Positions 41,086-51,158 of a stretch of 64,000 nt of DNA are shown one piece after another (position 1 is the stretch's first letter; each line of letters starts with the position of its first letter). The notes under the pieces are model-generated. The model saw nothing but the letters and a program-made list of their open reading frames with translations, ran no database searches and was not told the origin of the DNA. The position numbers and the translations under genes were made by a program. Origin of the DNA: Oscillospiraceae bacterium (GTDB lineage: Bacteria > Bacillota > Clostridia > Oscillospirales > Acutalibacteraceae); contig SVOM01000003.1 in NCBI GenBank assembly GCA_015066405.1, positions 1-64,000 on the forward strand. The letters are read 5' to 3'.

Positions 41086-41099
41086 AAAGGAAGAAAAAA

Positions 41100-41567
41100 A
41101 TGAGCATTGAAGAATTACTTGAACAGTTTGATGAGGCACTTGAAACCGGCATTAAAATGCCCGGCAAACGCACCGTTGTAAACGCTGAAAAGCTTAGAGC
41201 TGTTATTGACGACATCCGTCTTAACATCCCGAGTGAAATCAAGCAGGCACGCGGCATCGTTGCTGACCGTGCCGACATCATCAACAACGCAAAACGCGAG
41301 GCTGACGGAATTATCCGCAACGCTGAGGAACGTGCCAATGCAATGGTTTCTCAAGAAGAAATCACAAAATTAGCACGTGAGAAGGCGGCTGAAATTATTG
41401 CTGACGCTCAGGCCAAAACACGCGAAATGCGTAAAGCCGCTCAGGAATTTGTTGATGACATTATGCGCCGCGCCGATGAGGGTCTTACAGCTAACCTTAA
41501 TGAAGTTCGTAAAACACGTGCTTCTCTTAAGGCTCAAATGCCCCACCAGGCCACTAAAAACGACTAA
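41100..41567 (+). CDS. Coiled-coil protein (ATPase/DivIVA-like helical), function unknown
   Basis: Charged Ala-rich coiled coil; AREKAAEIIADAQAKTREMRKAAQEFVDDIM. Confidence 0.7.
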   Translation: MSIEELLEQFDEALETGIKMPGKRTVVNAEKLRAVIDDIRLNIPSEIKQARGIVADRADIINNAKREADGIIRNAEERANAMVSQEEITKLAREKAAEIIADAQAKTREMRKAAQEFVDDIMRRADEGLTANLNEVRKTRASLKAQMPHQATKND

Positions 41568-41581
41568 TTTTTAAAAAAATA

Positions 41582-41604
41582 AAGCGAGGAAAATTCCTCG
41601 CTTA
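41582..41604. terminator. Bidirectional terminator
   Basis: aagcgaggaa-aa-ttcctcgctt then T-run. Confidence 0.85.
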
Positions 41605-42126
41605 TTTTTTTTGCATTTTTTTAATAAACCCAAAGGTTTCGGACTCTCCCTTTTCGGAAAGCATTGTAAGTAGTTTTTCTAAAAGGTCGGAAGACTCGGT
41701 GTGTATTACCCTTGTAGGCTTGCCCTTTAAAAAATACTCCAACGGGTGCTTATCGGTGTATTTTTTACCCTGATAGATTTTGCTTGCCGCAACCCTATCG
41801 CAAAACATTTCTATTACATACTTTGTGGGCATTTTTACTGGGCGTATTTGTTTTGTGGCGGGGTTATAATCGGTCCAATATTCAAAGTGGTGGCGGTTTC
41901 TTCCCTTATGGTGCAGCCACGCCGATGAATAGCCAAACAGCTCGCGTTCCTTTTCGTTGGGACTGCGGTTACCTTGATAGTATTTAGCGCCTGCCAAAAA
42001 CTCGGCGGGGGTGTATTTTGATAAATCGTGGAAAAGACCTTGCCAGCCGATACCCGCTTTGAAACAATGGGCAACCACCTTATGCCTATGTTTAGTTATT
42101 GTGCAAAAATGCTTTAATGCTTTCAT
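41602..42126 (-). CDS. DUF5662-type protein
   Basis: HKVVAHCFKAGIGWQGLFHDLSKYTPAEF, AWLHHKGRNRHHFEYWTDY. Confidence 0.75.
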   Translation of the reverse strand: MKALKHFCTITKHRHKVVAHCFKAGIGWQGLFHDLSKYTPAEFLAGAKYYQGNRSPNEKERELFGYSSAWLHHKGRNRHHFEYWTDYNPATKQIRPVKMPTKYVIEMFCDRVAASKIYQGKKYTDKHPLEYFLKGKPTRVIHTESSDLLEKLLTMLSEKGESETFGFIKKMQKK

Positions 42127-42584
42127 ACAACCGCCCTGTCCTTTAAATATTTTAAAAATGCGGTGCAGCCCGATAGCACATCGCGATAGGTATCATCAAA
42201 ATTACCTGTATACCACGGGTCAGCAATATCGCCGCCATCAGCATAGTCTTTAAGGCGCGTGATTTTTTGCTCACCGTCTTCCCCTATTATCCTTAAAAGC
42301 CCGCGGATGTTAGCGTTCTCCATTACGAGAATATAATCATACTCATTATAGTCTTGTGTTGTAAATTTTCTTGCGGCGCGCCGTGTAAAAGGGATGCCCT
42401 GCTCACGAAGTTTTTGCTTTGTGCCATAATGAATATCATTGCCCGCCTCTTCACTGCTGGTAGCCGATGAAGATATTAAAAACATATCGGTGAGTCCGTT
42501 TTTACTAACCAAATCTTTGAATACAAATTCCGCCATTGGAGAGCGGCATATATTACCAAGACACACAAACATTACTTTTATCAT
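42123..42584 (-). CDS. Low-molecular-weight protein-tyrosine phosphatase
   Basis: VMFVCLGNICRSPMAE P-loop, DPWYTGNFDDTY. Confidence 0.93.
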   Translation of the reverse strand: MIKVMFVCLGNICRSPMAEFVFKDLVSKNGLTDMFLISSSATSSEEAGNDIHYGTKQKLREQGIPFTRRAARKFTTQDYNEYDYILVMENANIRGLLRIIGEDGEQKITRLKDYADGGDIADPWYTGNFDDTYRDVLSGCTAFLKYLKDRAVV

Positions 42585-42593
42585 ACTTTTTCC

Positions 42594-44129
42594 TTATTCA
42601 GTAACCCAGATAACTGTGGCATTGTTATCATAAAGTTTTTCTTTTATTGCCTTTTTTACATTTTTATCGAACATTATTTTTTGGGTGGTTTTGCCATTTT
42701 CTCCCAAAAGCTGATTTTCGGTTTGTATATAAATATTTGAATCATATTTTGCGCCGTCAGTGTTGCCACTCCAGCTTTGCACTAAGTACGCCTTTGACAT
42801 AGCAAACAAATTATTTGTTATATTATAATAGCCTCTATGATAATTGGTATTGTGTTCCCACGATTTTATATGCGCATCCTGGCCTTGGCCATAACGCTTA
42901 AAGCAATAGCCCTCGCCTGTATACCACATAAGATTATTGGCTATTGTTATATTCTCTATAAAACTGTTATCTCCGGAAGTCAAAAAGTACTCAACCGAAT
43001 ATGTACAGCGCTCTATTACGTTATCTACAAAATTAACGTTTTTGATACTTGTCTCGGGTGCGGGGCTGGTTGAAGTGCTATACTGGAAGGTCATAGCCGC
43101 ATCATAAATATCATAAAAATAGCTGTTTTTTATGGTAAAATTCTCGGTGGCTCCCCAAATTTCAACACCGTTACCGAAGCGTATTGCCCAACCGTTTCGG
43201 TCAGAGTGTACCGCGCCGCCTATGAAACCGATTTCACAGTTTTGAATTGTGAGGCCCGTATGTCCGTCCGAAGAACCCACACCGTGCGAGCCGCCATATT
43301 TTATGCAAAGGTTATCAAGCGTTATATCGTTTGCCCTTACCGAAACAATGGTGCCTGCAAGATTTAGTTCAATTCTATCGTATATTTCGCCGGGGTTACC
43401 GCTACATTTGAAATATAATTTTCCTGTTTGTTTATCGTGATAAAAATACAGATTTTTTGTTATGTCTTTGTAACCGCTAAACTGTTTGCCCTCAAAAATA
43501 CCGTTAGAGCCAACCGCAATTTTTGTGGCACTTGTTCTCTCATTTAAAATAATTGCGCCTACATCTTTAAAGAAATGTTCGGTACAAACGTAAACACCTT
43601 TTTTGTCAGTTTCTTGCCAATACTTAGGGTCGGCATAGTTATCTATCGACCCATAGAACTCGGGCTTTTTGCCTTCGCCGTAAGCCGAATAGGTAACGCC
43701 ATCCACCATAGCGGTCCAGGTGCCTCTAAACACGCTTCCGCGCTCAAAATAGACAACATCTCCCGCCGTTAGCTTTACCTTGCCTAAATTATAAACCGAA
43801 GCCAAGGGTGTTTCGGGAGTGAGACCATCATTTGCAGAATTTCCCTTGTTTGAAACATAATATGCCGTACCGCCCTTTATTGGCTTTACTGTAGTTTCGG
43901 TTGTACGAATGTCGTAAATGCGCCAATCGGTATGAGGGCGATAAAGCTCCTCCATTTTTTCAAATGTTAAGGTTGCATCCACTCTTGCGGGCATATCGGA
44001 TTTTTCTACCTTTTCCCACTTATCTGATGCACCATACGGCGCTATATCATCATTATCATTACTCTTACAGCCGCAAAGCGCAAGAAAAACAGTTGCAACA
44101 AGTACAGTTGCAATTATTTTGTTTTTCAC
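42594..44129 (-). CDS. Right-handed parallel beta-helix lipoprotein (paralog 1)
   Basis: Lipobox LALCGC; PHTDWRIYDIRTTETTVKP, TAYYVSNKGNSANDGLTPETPL. Confidence 0.82.
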   Translation of the reverse strand: MKNKIIATVLVATVFLALCGCKSNDNDDIAPYGASDKWEKVEKSDMPARVDATLTFEKMEELYRPHTDWRIYDIRTTETTVKPIKGGTAYYVSNKGNSANDGLTPETPLASVYNLGKVKLTAGDVVYFERGSVFRGTWTAMVDGVTYSAYGEGKKPEFYGSIDNYADPKYWQETDKKGVYVCTEHFFKDVGAIILNERTSATKIAVGSNGIFEGKQFSGYKDITKNLYFYHDKQTGKLYFKCSGNPGEIYDRIELNLAGTIVSVRANDITLDNLCIKYGGSHGVGSSDGHTGLTIQNCEIGFIGGAVHSDRNGWAIRFGNGVEIWGATENFTIKNSYFYDIYDAAMTFQYSTSTSPAPETSIKNVNFVDNVIERCTYSVEYFLTSGDNSFIENITIANNLMWYTGEGYCFKRYGQGQDAHIKSWEHNTNYHRGYYNITNNLFAMSKAYLVQSWSGNTDGAKYDSNIYIQTENQLLGENGKTTQKIMFDKNVKKAIKEKLYDNNATVIWVTE

Positions 44130-44131
44130 GA

Positions 44132-44833
44132 TTATAATACCTCTTTTTTTGATTTATAAACATCAAACACTTTACTGTTTGGTGCCGATAAGACTATTTT
44201 TAATTGCTTTGTGTATGCGTGCTGTTTTATAACACCAAGTATAGCATCAGCCACCCTCGAACATAAAACTGCATTTTCTATGTTTGGTAAAGTAAGCACT
44301 AAGGTTTTTAGCTTATTATTCATTGCAACGTCCAAGGCAAATATATACTTATCGGTTATTTCCTTTAAAATTACCGATGTGAGTTTTAAATCAATGCTCG
44401 GAAGTTGTGCACTGATAACACCGCTAAACTTTACATTGTTTGCCTTGGTAACCGCTATATCTTTGCCGCTTATTGCGTGAGCCACGGCGGTTTTGAGCCG
44501 CGTTCCGCCATAAAGATATATGCTTTTATCGCTACCATCGTTTAAAAACGAGAGCACCGCATCGGCACTAAAAAAAGCCGCTTTGTTTTGAGACACTGTG
44601 ATAAGAGCATCTAAACCTTCCACCGATACAATTTCTTCTTTTTGCAAGGTATCGGCAAGATATACATCCTCTATTTTCAAAAAACTCTCATTAATATACT
44701 GCGGGGGCAATTTGTTAATTGCCCCTTTGTAGTATTCAAAACGTTCTTTTTCATCAGTTGGAACAGGTGTAATAAGCGCACAATTTTTTTGCAAAAACGA
44801 CAATAGAATTTGAGATTTATCCATTTCAGTCAC
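44132..44833 (-). CDS. Degenerate zinc-type macrodomain-like protein
   Basis: FEYYKGAINKLPPQYINESFLKIEDVYLADTLQKEEIVSVEGL resembles the N-terminus of Zn-macrodomain hydrolases; catalytic/Zn motifs absent. Confidence 0.55.
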   Translation of the reverse strand: MTEMDKSQILLSFLQKNCALITPVPTDEKERFEYYKGAINKLPPQYINESFLKIEDVYLADTLQKEEIVSVEGLDALITVSQNKAAFFSADAVLSFLNDGSDKSIYLYGGTRLKTAVAHAISGKDIAVTKANNVKFSGVISAQLPSIDLKLTSVILKEITDKYIFALDVAMNNKLKTLVLTLPNIENAVLCSRVADAILGVIKQHAYTKQLKIVLSAPNSKVFDVYKSKKEVL

Positions 44834-46604
44834 TCACAATATGTATTACTTTAGCGTTATTATCTCGGAATTCCTGCTTGATAAGCTCCTCCACGCTGTC
44901 CGTAAATCTTAACGGGTACTTGTTTGAAGCATTTTGACCTAAATATTTAGTAACGCTCTGGATATAGATATTGGAATCATACTTCGCACCGACTGCCGTT
45001 ATATCATAGGTTTGAGATAGATAGCGTTGAGCCAAGCAAAATAGGTTGTTTTTGATATTAAAATATCCGCGAATTCTATTTTGATGTAACCACGATTTTA
45101 TATGTGTATTTTCCGTTTTATCGGGACGTTGTGAGCAAAAGCCCTCGCCTGCATACCACATTAAATTATTTGAAATCGTAAAGTTTTCGATATAACTGTT
45201 ATCAGTTGAAGTTAAAAAATATTCAATCGAATAGTTGCAGTATTCCATAACGTTATCAGAAAAATCAATATTGCTCATAATAACTTGTGGGCGGTCCTTC
45301 TCACCCGATTTATACTGAAAAGTAGCACCCGCATCATAATTTTGATAAAAGTAACAATTTTTAACAGTAAAATCTTTGGCACTGCCCCAAATTTCAACAC
45401 CGTTACCAAAACGGGTGGGAATACCGTTGTTAACCATTTGTACCGCGCCGCCTATCCAACCGAACTCGCAGTTTTGCACAGTAAGGCCCACTCTTTCTCC
45501 CGAGCTTATACCGTGAGAGCCAACATACTTAACACAAAGGTTATCTATTGTAACATTATCGGCTCTTACCGAAAAGCCGTGTCCTTTGACGTTTAACTCA
45601 ATGCTATCGAAAATCTCACCCGGATTTCCTGCATCACATCTTAAATACAGTTTTCCGGTATTTGAATAATCGTGATAGAACTGTAAATTTTTCTTTAAAT
45701 CGCGATAATTGGTAAAACTGCTTTTATCACTATAGTTATACGTGTCTCCCGAATCTCTGTAAGCGAGCAACACTTTAATAGCACACTTTTCATCATCGAA
45801 AACGATAGTTCCTATATCACTGAAAAATCTATCCGCACAAACATATACATTTGGCACATCGGTTTCTTCCCAAGCATCAACACCGGTATAATTTTGCGGC
45901 GAACCGTAAAATTCGGGTTTTTTGCCTTCACCGTACGCCGAATATGTAACGCCTTCTACCAAAATCGTGAAATTTCCGCGGAATACACTACCGCGCTCAA
46001 AGTATACAACGTCGCCCGCTTTCAGCGGCAGATTGCCTATTTGTGAAACGTTTTTAAGAGGCGTTTCGGGGGTCTTGCCATCGTTATTAACCTTTCCCCT
46101 ATTTGACACATAATAAGCCGTACCGCCATTTGTGGGTTTAACCGTTGTTTCGGTTGTACGAATTTCGTAAATACGCCAATCGGTATGTGGACGGAAAAGC
46201 TCCTCCATCTCTTTTTGGGTCATACTATCGCCCGAAATGATATTTGGCATGGTGGCTTTTGCCACCTTTTCCCAACTACCCGGATTTAATAGTTCCCCCG
46301 CAAAGCTGCCATTACTGTTGCTATTACTACTATTACTGTTGCTATTGCTACTATTACTGTTGCCGCTACCACTTGTATTTGAGGAGTTTTCATTTTTGTC
46401 GGTAGAGCTTACAAAACCACCATTTCCCCCAACACTCGGCAATAAGCTGCCGCCAAGCTCTTTATTAATAAGCGGCAAGCACAAAGCAACGGTTGCTGCT
46501 ATAATAGAAATAGTGAGAACGCCGCTTATTACACAAACTGTTGCAATTTTTCGGTTTTTATTTCCGAATAACGCTTTGCCTATTTTTTTAAAAAAGGTTT
46601 TCAT
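44826..46604 (-). CDS. Right-handed parallel beta-helix protein with TM anchor and N/S-rich linker (paralog 2)
   Basis: N-terminal TM, (SNSNS)n linker, PHTDWRIYEIRTTETTVKPTNGGTAYYVSNRG. Confidence 0.82.
   Translation of the reverse strand: MKTFFKKIGKALFGNKNRKIATVCVISGVLTISIIAATVALCLPLINKELGGSLLPSVGGNGGFVSSTDKNENSSNTSGSGNSNSSNSNSNSSNSNSNGSFAGELLNPGSWEKVAKATMPNIISGDSMTQKEMEELFRPHTDWRIYEIRTTETTVKPTNGGTAYYVSNRGKVNNDGKTPETPLKNVSQIGNLPLKAGDVVYFERGSVFRGNFTILVEGVTYSAYGEGKKPEFYGSPQNYTGVDAWEETDVPNVYVCADRFFSDIGTIVFDDEKCAIKVLLAYRDSGDTYNYSDKSSFTNYRDLKKNLQFYHDYSNTGKLYLRCDAGNPGEIFDSIELNVKGHGFSVRADNVTIDNLCVKYVGSHGISSGERVGLTVQNCEFGWIGGAVQMVNNGIPTRFGNGVEIWGSAKDFTVKNCYFYQNYDAGATFQYKSGEKDRPQVIMSNIDFSDNVMEYCNYSIEYFLTSTDNSYIENFTISNNLMWYAGEGFCSQRPDKTENTHIKSWLHQNRIRGYFNIKNNLFCLAQRYLSQTYDITAVGAKYDSNIYIQSVTKYLGQNASNKYPLRFTDSVEELIKQEFRDNNAKVIHIVSD
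46318..46359 (-). repeat. 21-nt tandem repeat (2 copies, 1 mismatch) encoding N/S linker
   Basis: ttgctattactactattactg / ttgctattgctactattactg. Confidence 0.8.
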
Positions 46605-46614
46605 AGTTTTTCCT

Positions 46615-48132
46615 TTATTTCGAAATTTTGATTATTGTTGCGTTTTTATCTCTTAAGTATGTTTTTATATTGCTTTCAACCTTGCTGTCCATTTTGAAAT
46701 AGTCATCAAGTCCTGTATTAACCGCAACACGTTTACCCTCGGTTTGTACATAAACGTTGCTATCATAATCGGCGCCAACACCTGTGGTATCCAACGTTTC
46801 ACAAAGCTGACGAACACCTAAAGCAAAGAAGTTATTGGTAATCTTGATGGGGTTGGCCAACGGGTTTTGATGTCCCCAAGATTTAATGTGGTTTGAGCCC
46901 GAGCGGTCATCACGCTGAGCGCAAAGTCCATCTCCCGCATACCAGAAAATATTACCGTCAATTTCAAAATCGGTAATCTTTTCATCGCCCGGAATGGTTA
47001 TAAAATACTCTATCGAATAGTTGCAATATTCAAACACATTGTTGTTGAACTTAACATTATCAACCTTAACATCTTGGACTTGGGAACTGAACTGGAAGGT
47101 AGCACCTGCATCATAGTTTTGATAAAAATAGTTGTTTTCTACAGTAAAGTTAACTGCGCCACCCCAAATTTCAACGCCGTTACCGTAACGGGTTGTTTCG
47201 GTAATGCCGCCCTGTCGGCCGCCGCCTATCCAACCAAACTCACAGTTGCGAACAGTAAGACCATCACAGGTAGAAGAACTGATACCGTGTGCACCTGTAT
47301 ATTTTACGCAGATGCCATCAAAAGTTACGTTATCGGCGGTAACTCTGAAAACGTGCTTGGACACGTTGAATTCAATGTTTTTGAAGCGGTCTGAGGGATT
47401 GCCCTCGGTGCTGCAAAGATACACTTTATAAGTTTTTACATCGTGATAGAGCTGTAAATCTTCTTTTAAGTTTTTGTATGAATTTACAAGCTTTGTAGAT
47501 TTACTGTCGGTCATATCGGCAGTTGTATATGTAGATTTATAGGTGCACTCTTTATCATCAAAAATAATTGCGCCTACGTCGTCGTTAAATCTATCTTTAT
47601 ATTCATAAACGTTCGCTACATCTGTTTCTTTCCAATAACCATCGCCCGAGCCGTTCTCTGGGGATGCATAAAATTTAGGTGCTTTACCTTCTCCATATGC
47701 GGCAATGGTTAAACCATCGGTTGTAATTTCGTTTGTGCCGCGCCATACACCGCCGCGCTCAAAATAAATCACATCTCCGCTTTTAAGCCCCTTCATTTTA
47801 GCGCCCGCGTAGTCCTTTAACGGATTTTCGGGGGAAAGTCCATCGTTATTATTGTTACCGCTGTTTGATACATAGTAAGCTGTACCACTGCCTACAGGTT
47901 TAACTGTTGTTTCGGCAGTGCGAATTTCGTAAATACGCCAATCGGTATACGGGCGATATTGCTTTTCGAAATCGGCAAGTGCCATTGTGCCGCTTTGGTA
48001 AGAGGGCTCTTCTACCTTATCAACCTTTGCCCAAAACTTTCCGTCATCGGCGCCACTTTTCTTACATGCGGCAAAGCTTAACACCATAGCCGCTATAAGA
48101 AATATGCTTATTACTCTAACTGCTTTTTTCAT
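46615..48132 (-). CDS. Right-handed parallel beta-helix lipoprotein (paralog 3)
   Basis: Lipobox LSFAAC; PYTDWRIYEIRTAETTVKPVGSGTAYYVSNSGNNNNDGLSPENPL. Confidence 0.82.
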   Translation of the reverse strand: MKKAVRVISIFLIAAMVLSFAACKKSGADDGKFWAKVDKVEEPSYQSGTMALADFEKQYRPYTDWRIYEIRTAETTVKPVGSGTAYYVSNSGNNNNDGLSPENPLKDYAGAKMKGLKSGDVIYFERGGVWRGTNEITTDGLTIAAYGEGKAPKFYASPENGSGDGYWKETDVANVYEYKDRFNDDVGAIIFDDKECTYKSTYTTADMTDSKSTKLVNSYKNLKEDLQLYHDVKTYKVYLCSTEGNPSDRFKNIEFNVSKHVFRVTADNVTFDGICVKYTGAHGISSSTCDGLTVRNCEFGWIGGGRQGGITETTRYGNGVEIWGGAVNFTVENNYFYQNYDAGATFQFSSQVQDVKVDNVKFNNNVFEYCNYSIEYFITIPGDEKITDFEIDGNIFWYAGDGLCAQRDDRSGSNHIKSWGHQNPLANPIKITNNFFALGVRQLCETLDTTGVGADYDSNVYVQTEGKRVAVNTGLDDYFKMDSKVESNIKTYLRDKNATIIKISK

Positions 48133-48146
48133 AATTTTTTCTCCTT

Positions 48147-49697
48147 TTAATCAGTTATATAAACTACCTTGGCGTTTTTATCCGCCATGGATTTTTTAAT
48201 AAATTCTTCGATATTTTCATCAAATCTAACCATTTGGTTTTTATCTAAGACTTGACCGAACATTTTGCCCTTTTTATGTACAAACACGTTGCCGTTCATC
48301 TCGGGTAAATCGCCCGAGCCCGAGGACAAGTTTACAAGCTGAATTTTTGAAAGTGCGATTACATTATTTTCTATTTTGAAATACCCCGTCAACCGATTCA
48401 TAAAGCCGCCCGAGGTTAAATTAATGGTGCCTCTTTGCTCAGGACGTTGTGCACCCATACCGTAGCCTGAGCGGATGAGCAGGTTATCGGCAATTAAAAA
48501 GTCTTTTATATCACTGCCTGTAGCTCCGCCCGACCAATACTCAATGCACGAGGTTGCTTTATCAATAATGTTATTTGTAAAATTGACAAAGTGCATATTG
48601 CTTATTTCTTCGCCCCTATATTGAAAGGAAACGGCGCTATCATAAACCTGGTAAATATAATTGTTATGCACTGTAAAGTTTTTGGCACTGCCCCATATTT
48701 CAATGCCGTTGCCGAAGCGTGTAGTATCCTGCCAACCGCTTTGAAGCGAGCCGCCTATCCAACCTATCTCACAATTTTGAACGGTGAGACCGTCTGTGTC
48801 ATCGGCACCAATACCGTGCGCACCGCCGTATTTAAGGCATAAATTATCAATAACGATATTATCGGCAGTTACGTAAATTATGTGCCGACCGACATTAAAC
48901 TCGATTTTTTGAAACCGAGCCCCAGGATTGCCGAGCTTACTGCAAAGATAGATTTTTCCATCCATAAAATTATGGAAAAACTGCAAATCGTTTGTTAAAT
49001 CTTTATATGTATTAACATATCTGCCGGTAGTGCTATTTCCAATATCGGTTTTTTTATATAGTGATTTAAAAGCCCACTGCTCATCATCAAAAATAATTGT
49101 ACCGACATCCGCCGATATACGAGTATCAAACACCCATACATTTTCGGCATCGGTTTTTTGCCAAAAATCAGGATTAGCACCATTTTTTACCGACATATAG
49201 AACTCGGGCTTTTTGCCCTCTCCGTAGGCCGAAAGTGTAACACCGTCAACCGTAAGATTAATTTGCGAGCGCCATACGCCGCCGCGCTCAAAATAAATCA
49301 CATCGCCGCTTTTAAGTCCTTTTTTTGCAACACCGACATAATCGGCAAGCGGGGTGGATGGGGTTAACCCATCATTTGCGTTGTCGCCGTCATTTGATAC
49401 ATAATACGCGGTGCCGCTACCTTTGGGCTTAACAGTTGTAGCTGTTGTGCGGATTTCGTAAATTCGCCAATCGGTATAAGGCGAAATTAAATCTAAAAAT
49501 TCTTTTTCGGTAAGTGCGCCGTTTTGAAATTTTGGCATATCTGCCGCGGCAACCTCAGGCCACTTCTTGTTGGAATTATCATACCCGTAAACATCAGTCT
49601 CGACAATTTGTTGTTTTTTACACCCTACAAATATTAACATAAGTGATATAGACAAGAGAACTGCTGTAATTCTTTTAAACATTTTGCTTACAAACAC
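48147..49697 (-). CDS. Right-handed parallel beta-helix lipoprotein (paralog 4)
   Basis: Lipobox LIFVGC; PYTDWRIYEIRTTATTVKPKGSGTAYYVSNDGDNANDGLTPSTPL. Confidence 0.82.
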   Translation of the reverse strand: MFVSKMFKRITAVLLSISLMLIFVGCKKQQIVETDVYGYDNSNKKWPEVAAADMPKFQNGALTEKEFLDLISPYTDWRIYEIRTTATTVKPKGSGTAYYVSNDGDNANDGLTPSTPLADYVGVAKKGLKSGDVIYFERGGVWRSQINLTVDGVTLSAYGEGKKPEFYMSVKNGANPDFWQKTDAENVWVFDTRISADVGTIIFDDEQWAFKSLYKKTDIGNSTTGRYVNTYKDLTNDLQFFHNFMDGKIYLCSKLGNPGARFQKIEFNVGRHIIYVTADNIVIDNLCLKYGGAHGIGADDTDGLTVQNCEIGWIGGSLQSGWQDTTRFGNGIEIWGSAKNFTVHNNYIYQVYDSAVSFQYRGEEISNMHFVNFTNNIIDKATSCIEYWSGGATGSDIKDFLIADNLLIRSGYGMGAQRPEQRGTINLTSGGFMNRLTGYFKIENNVIALSKIQLVNLSSGSGDLPEMNGNVFVHKKGKMFGQVLDKNQMVRFDENIEEFIKKSMADKNAKVVYITD

Positions 49698-49799
49698 CTC
49701 TTAAATCTTAATAAGTGTATACATAATATTTATACCATTTTTTTATCATTTTTTCAACAGTATATTTATGTAGTTTGTCTCTGAAATTTATGTGTTTGG

Positions 49800-49828
49800 T
49801 TGACAATTCGTGCCTTATATACTATACT
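49800..49828 (+). promoter_or_regulatory. birA promoter
   Basis: TTGACA-17 nt-TATACT. Confidence 0.8.
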
Positions 49829-49844
49829 TTTTATCGGTGATAAT

Positions 49845-50804
49845 ATGAATATTACAAACAAATTACTGTATATGCTTGAAAACTGCGATATCTCGCTATC
49901 GGGCGAGCAAATAGCACGGGAGCTAAATGTCAGCCGAAATGCAGTTTGGAAGGCCGTGAACTCTTTAAGACAAGAGGGCTTTATCATAGATGCGGTTACA
50001 AACAAGGGGTATTCTATTTCGAAAAACAACACGCGTTTTTCGAAATATGGCATAGAAAAGCACCTAAAACACAACTGTGATATAAATATTTTTGAAACAC
50101 TGCCCTCTACCAACATTACAGCAAAAGAGTTGGCAACCAATGGCGCCAACGAGGGCACTATAATTATAGCGCGCGAACAAACAAACGGCAAAGGTCGACT
50201 CGGCCGACATTTTTCATCGCAATATGGCGGACTTTATATGAGCATTATACTGCGCCCCGATACTACTGCCTCTGCCACTACACTTATTACCGCCGCCGCG
50301 GCAGTGGCCGTATGCCGTGCGGTAGACAAGGTTTGCGATGTAAATACGGGTATTAAATGGGTTAACGATATATTTTTAAACGGCAAAAAAATATGCGGCA
50401 TTTTAACGCAGGGCTCCGTATCGCTTGAAAATAATTGTGTGGACTATGCCGTGCTTGGCATTGGCCTTAATATCAACCGCCCGAAAGGCGATTTCCCCGA
50501 AGAATTACGAGATATTGCCGCGAGTATTTTTGATATTCCTTGCAATTCCGACACACAAAACCGCCTTATTGCCGAGATTTTGAACGAGTTTTTCAACATT
50601 TATAAATCATTACCAAGCACTGCATTTATGGAGGAGTATCGCACGCGGTCTATTATAATAGGGACCGAAGTTTTATGTGTTGATGCACAAAACGAATACC
50701 CCGTAACAGTTGATAACATTGATGATAACGCGCATTTGCTTGTAACCACAAAAGACAACAAAAAATTAACGCTAAACTCGGGAGAGGTTAGAATAAAAAT
50801 ATAA
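49845..50804 (+). CDS. birA: Biotin--[acetyl-CoA-carboxylase] ligase with N-terminal HTH (BirA)
   Basis: SGEQIARELNVSRNAVWKAVNSLR, EQTNGKGRLGR, IKWVNDIFLNGKKICGIL. Confidence 0.94.
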   Translation: MNITNKLLYMLENCDISLSGEQIARELNVSRNAVWKAVNSLRQEGFIIDAVTNKGYSISKNNTRFSKYGIEKHLKHNCDINIFETLPSTNITAKELATNGANEGTIIIAREQTNGKGRLGRHFSSQYGGLYMSIILRPDTTASATTLITAAAAVAVCRAVDKVCDVNTGIKWVNDIFLNGKKICGILTQGSVSLENNCVDYAVLGIGLNINRPKGDFPEELRDIAASIFDIPCNSDTQNRLIAEILNEFFNIYKSLPSTAFMEEYRTRSIIIGTEVLCVDAQNEYPVTVDNIDDNAHLLVTTKDNKKLTLNSGEVRIKI

Positions 50805-50819
50805 AAACCGATCAATTCA

Positions 50820-50852
50820 AAAGGATCGATAACACTGCGTTATCGATCCTTT
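50820..50852 (+). terminator. Terminator after birA
   Basis: aaaggatcgataac-actgc-gttatcgatccttt. Confidence 0.88.
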
Positions 50853-50905
50853 CTTATTTAACACTGTGGTAATAAAATCATATACTGAATAACGGAGTGA
50901 AGTAT

Positions 50906-51154
50906 ATGATTTTAAGTGATACCTTACCTTATAAACACTATATTGTAAATAAAGTTACGCATAAAGACAATGAGCTTAGGCGCATTTTAGATATGGGCAT
51001 AATTTCGGGAACTAAAATTGTAAAGCTTTTTAGCAGTCCCTTTGGCGACCCCACTGCTTATGAAATAAAAAACTCTGTTATAGCGCTCAGAAAGACTGAC
51101 AGCGATAAAATCTTTGTTGAAGATGCGGGTGATAATATTGGGCCTCAACCGTAG
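50906..51154 (+). CDS. feoA: FeoA-family protein
   Basis: Small SH3-like protein ELRRILDMGIISGTKIVKLFSSPFGDPTAYEIKNSVIALRK immediately upstream of feoB. Confidence 0.85.
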   Translation: MILSDTLPYKHYIVNKVTHKDNELRRILDMGIISGTKIVKLFSSPFGDPTAYEIKNSVIALRKTDSDKIFVEDAGDNIGPQP

Positions 51155-51158
51155 TTCT

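Noticed and set aside
46237-46656. 139-aa Leu-rich plus-strand ORF
   Set aside because: Antisense reading of the Asn/Ser repeat linker in the beta-helix gene.
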